From WHSP01 sp040905505 (GTDB lineage: Bacteria > Gemmatimonadota > Gemmatimonadetes > Longimicrobiales > Longimicrobiaceae): a stretch of DNA of 7,371 bases. How positions within the stretch are numbered: position 1 is the stretch's first letter; each line of letters begins with the position of its first letter. Of the stretch, positions 5,530 through 7,371 are shown piece by piece. Where the stretch lies: contig JBBDRL010000052.1 of the NCBI GenBank assembly GCA_040905505.1, positions 1 to 7,371 of the forward strand. The letters run 5' to 3'. A model generated the notes under the pieces. It was not told the DNA's origin. It ran no database searches and saw only the letters and a program-made list of their open reading frames with translations. The position numbers and the translations under genes are program-made.

Positions 5530-7317
5530 TTACCGATCCTCGTCAGGCCGGGCAAGGACGGCCTCATCTCCCACTTCCTCCGCCAGGAGCTGCCGCCGCA
5601 GGAGCCTGGCATAGACACCGCGGCGCTCGACGAGGTCCTCGTGAGTGCCGCTCTCGACGACCTCGCCGTCCTCCAGAACGAGGATGCGGTCGGCGCCCAT
5701 GACGGCGGAGACCCGATGGCTCACGATCACGCTCGTCCTCTCCCTTACCACATCTCTGAGGCCACGGAGGATGGCCGCTTCGGTGTGGGTATCGACTGCC
5801 GAGAGCGCGTCGTCGAGGATGAGCACCTTCGGATCCCGGGCAATGGCCCGCGCCAATGTGGCGCGCTGCTTCTGGCCGCCGGAGAGGTTCACGCCCCGCT
5901 CGCCAAGCAGGGTGTCGTAGCCGCCGGGGAGGTCGGCGATCGTCGCGTCCAGCTCCGCGATGCGGGCGGCCTCTCTGATCCGCGCCTCGGCGCGGTCCGT
6001 GTCGGCCTCCTCGAAGCCGAGCGCGAGGTTGTGGCGAATCGTGTCCGAGAAGAGGAATGCGTCCTGGGGGACCATGCCGATGGTGGAGCGGAGCTGCCCG
6101 AGGTCGATCTCGGGCAGCGGCTTCCCGTCCAGGAGAATCTCGCCTTCCGACGGATCGTAGAGCCTCACGAGCAGACTGACGAGCGTCGACTTGCCCGACC
6201 CGGTGGCGCCGACCAGCGCGAGCATCCCGCCGGCGGGGACGCGGAAGGAAACGTTCCGCAGTACCAGGCGATCCGTGCCGGGGTAGCGGAACGACACGCC
6301 CCGGAACTCGATCGCGCCCTCGAAGGCGTCATCGGGCCAGAGCCTGCCCGAATCCTGGATCGCCGGAGCCGTTTCGAAGACGCTGTTGATCCGCCGCATC
6401 GATGCCGCGCCCCGCTGGAACAGGTTGACGACCCAGCCCAGCGCGATCATGGGCCAGGTGAGCATCCCCAGGTACAATGTGAACGCTACGAAGTCGCCAA
6501 TACTGATGGCACCGGTCATCGCACCCCGGCCACCGACCAGGAGCACGCTCGTCATCGCCAGTCCACTGAAGAGCGCCAGGAGGGGATGGAAGAGGCCGGA
6601 GACGCGGGCGAGCGCCAGGTTCCGTTCGAGGTAGTCCGTCGCCAGCGTTCCGAAGCCCTCCGTCTGCCGGCCCTCCTGGCCATACGCCTTGACGATCCGG
6701 ACGCCAGCCAGGTTCTCCTGGACCATCGTGGACATCGAACCGAAACGCTCCTGAATCGCCTCGAATCGCGTGTGGATCAGGCGACCGAAGCCGATCGTGA
6801 TGGGCGGCAGTGCGAGCATGGGCACCATCGCCACAACCGTCAGCCATGGGTCGATCCAGATCATGAGGCTCAGCGCGAAGACCGAGACGGCCACCGTGTT
6901 GACCAGATACATGTACGCGGGCCCCGCCACCATGCGAACCGCCGCGATGTCGTTGGTCGCACGGCTCATGATCTCGCCCGTCTGCGTCGCTCCGTAGTAG
7001 GGCGCGTCCAGTCGAAGCAGGTGCTCGAAGAACCGATTCCGTAGATCGTATTCCACCCACCGGCTGACGCTGTTCAGTATCTTCCGCATGGTGAATCGGG
7101 CAGACCCTCCGAGAACGGCGGCGATCACGATCAGCGCCGCATACCGGACGATCACCTCCGGCCCCGCTTCCGGGCCCCCCAAGGCGTCGATCGCCTCCTT
7201 GATCAGGAACGGCGCTGCCAGAGAAAACGCATTCGCCAGCACCACCATCACCAACCCGACCGCGATCCGGCCGCGGTACCGGCGGAGATAGGGGAGTAGC
7301 GTGAGAAGTTCTTTCAA
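5530..7317 (-). CDS. ABC exporter half-transporter (fused membrane domain and ATPase), degenerate-site type
   Basis: At 595 residues this is a full-length exporter of the MsbA/BmrA/TM287-288 class. Six hydrophobic segments lie at about 17-39, 57-74, 133-155, 157-178, 242-265 and 270-300. The ATPase domain has A-loop Tyr345, Walker A GATGSGKST (370-378), Q-loop Gln418 (VPQDAF), signature LSGGQ (478-482), Walker B VLILDD (498-503), D-loop SAVD (506-509) and H-loop His534. The residue after Walker B is Asp503 rather than the catalytic Glu. That is the pattern of the degenerate subunit in heterodimeric exporters such as YheI/BmrC and TM287. A canonical partner is therefore expected, but none lies downstream; it may be beyond the right edge. 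The start is TTG at 7317, with an in-frame TGA 18 nt upstream inside the heptad array and no Shine-Dalgarno. The next ATG (residue 24) would cut the first membrane segment. The substrate cannot be told from sequence; lipids or drugs are common for the class. Confidence 0.93.
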   Translation of the reverse strand: MKELLTLLPYLRRYRGRIAVGLVMVVLANAFSLAAPFLIKEAIDALGGPEAGPEVIVRYAALIVIAAVLGGSARFTMRKILNSVSRWVEYDLRNRFFEHLLRLDAPYYGATQTGEIMSRATNDIAAVRMVAGPAYMYLVNTVAVSVFALSLMIWIDPWLTVVAMVPMLALPPITIGFGRLIHTRFEAIQERFGSMSTMVQENLAGVRIVKAYGQEGRQTEGFGTLATDYLERNLALARVSGLFHPLLALFSGLAMTSVLLVGGRGAMTGAISIGDFVAFTLYLGMLTWPMIALGWVVNLFQRGAASMRRINSVFETAPAIQDSGRLWPDDAFEGAIEFRGVSFRYPGTDRLVLRNVSFRVPAGGMLALVGATGSGKSTLVSLLVRLYDPSEGEILLDGKPLPEIDLGQLRSTIGMVPQDAFLFSDTIRHNLALGFEEADTDRAEARIREAARIAELDATIADLPGGYDTLLGERGVNLSGGQKQRATLARAIARDPKVLILDDALSAVDTHTEAAILRGLRDVVRERTSVIVSHRVSAVMGADRILVLEDGEVVESGTHEDLVERRGVYARLLRRQLLAEEVGDEAVLARPDEDR

Positions 7318-7371
7318 GGATTCAGGATTCAGGATTCAGGATTCAGGATTCAGGATTCAGGATTCAGGATT
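7318..7371. repeat. Tandem heptanucleotide array, GGATTCA, 7 full copies plus a partial, running off the window
   Basis: Seven perfect GGATTCA units plus GGATT cover 54 bp without a mismatch, starting on the base next to the TTG start codon of the ABC gene. A partial unit (TTCA, 7313-7316) within the first codons suggests the array grew from there. The minus-strand unit TGAATCC puts TGA in every frame within 21 nt, while the plus strand has no stop in any frame. The promoter and ribosome-binding region of the ABC operon must lie in or beyond it. The total copy number is unknown. Confidence 0.9.

Noticed and set aside
5491..7044. 517-codon open frame on the plus strand opposite the ABC exporter
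   Set aside because: The translation has no domain signature and mirrors the codon bias of the exporter gene on the other strand.
7318..7371. Possible CRISPR array
   Set aside because: The units are 7 nt and directly contiguous, with no spacers, so this is a simple tandem repeat.

Overview
The window is high-GC bacterial chromosome (roughly 63-65% G+C by eye) holding ordinary housekeeping genes. No phage, insertion-sequence, CRISPR, tRNA or rRNA signal was found. The compact gene order, GTG/TTG starts, weak Shine-Dalgarno sequences and the style of Rho and PBP2 would fit a Gemmatimonadota-like or other little-cultured high-GC Gram-negative. That placement is a guess from protein style, not a demonstrated assignment.

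Left block (minus strand): a secreted staphylococcal-nuclease-like protein runs off the left edge (1-671). It is preceded by the gene for penicillin-binding protein 2 (PBP2/MrdA, 764-2608). The two are 92 bp apart and may be co-transcribed. A divergent intergenic region of 356 bp (2609-2964) separates mrdA from rho, which is on the plus strand (2965-4140) and encodes transcription termination factor Rho. The Rho protein lacks the usual N-terminal helical subdomain.

Right block (minus strand): an apparent three-gene operon reads leftward. It consists of an ABC exporter half-transporter (7317-5530), a soluble histidine kinase (5492-4554) and a single-domain CheY-like response regulator (4557-4174). 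The last two overlap by 4 bp. This block converges on rho across a 33-bp gap filled largely by a 22-bp perfect palindrome. The kinase has no membrane segment and the regulator has no output domain. The set could therefore be a signalling module working with the transporter, or simply a kinase/CheY pair that shares its transcript.

The most unusual signal is between the genes. Three intergenic gaps carry short runs with a 7-nt period but different unit sequences: GGATAAG-type at 729-751, TNAACTG-type at 4148-4175, and GGATTCA-type at 7318-7371. The last array runs up to the TTG start codon of the ABC gene and off the right edge. Other points worth checking are a degenerate Ada-like metal-binding module in front of the nuclease, cysteines replacing aspartates at a putative zinc site of PBP2, a truncated receiver-like N terminus on the kinase, and an Asp at the catalytic-Glu position of the ABC ATPase, which suggests a heterodimer whose partner is not visible.
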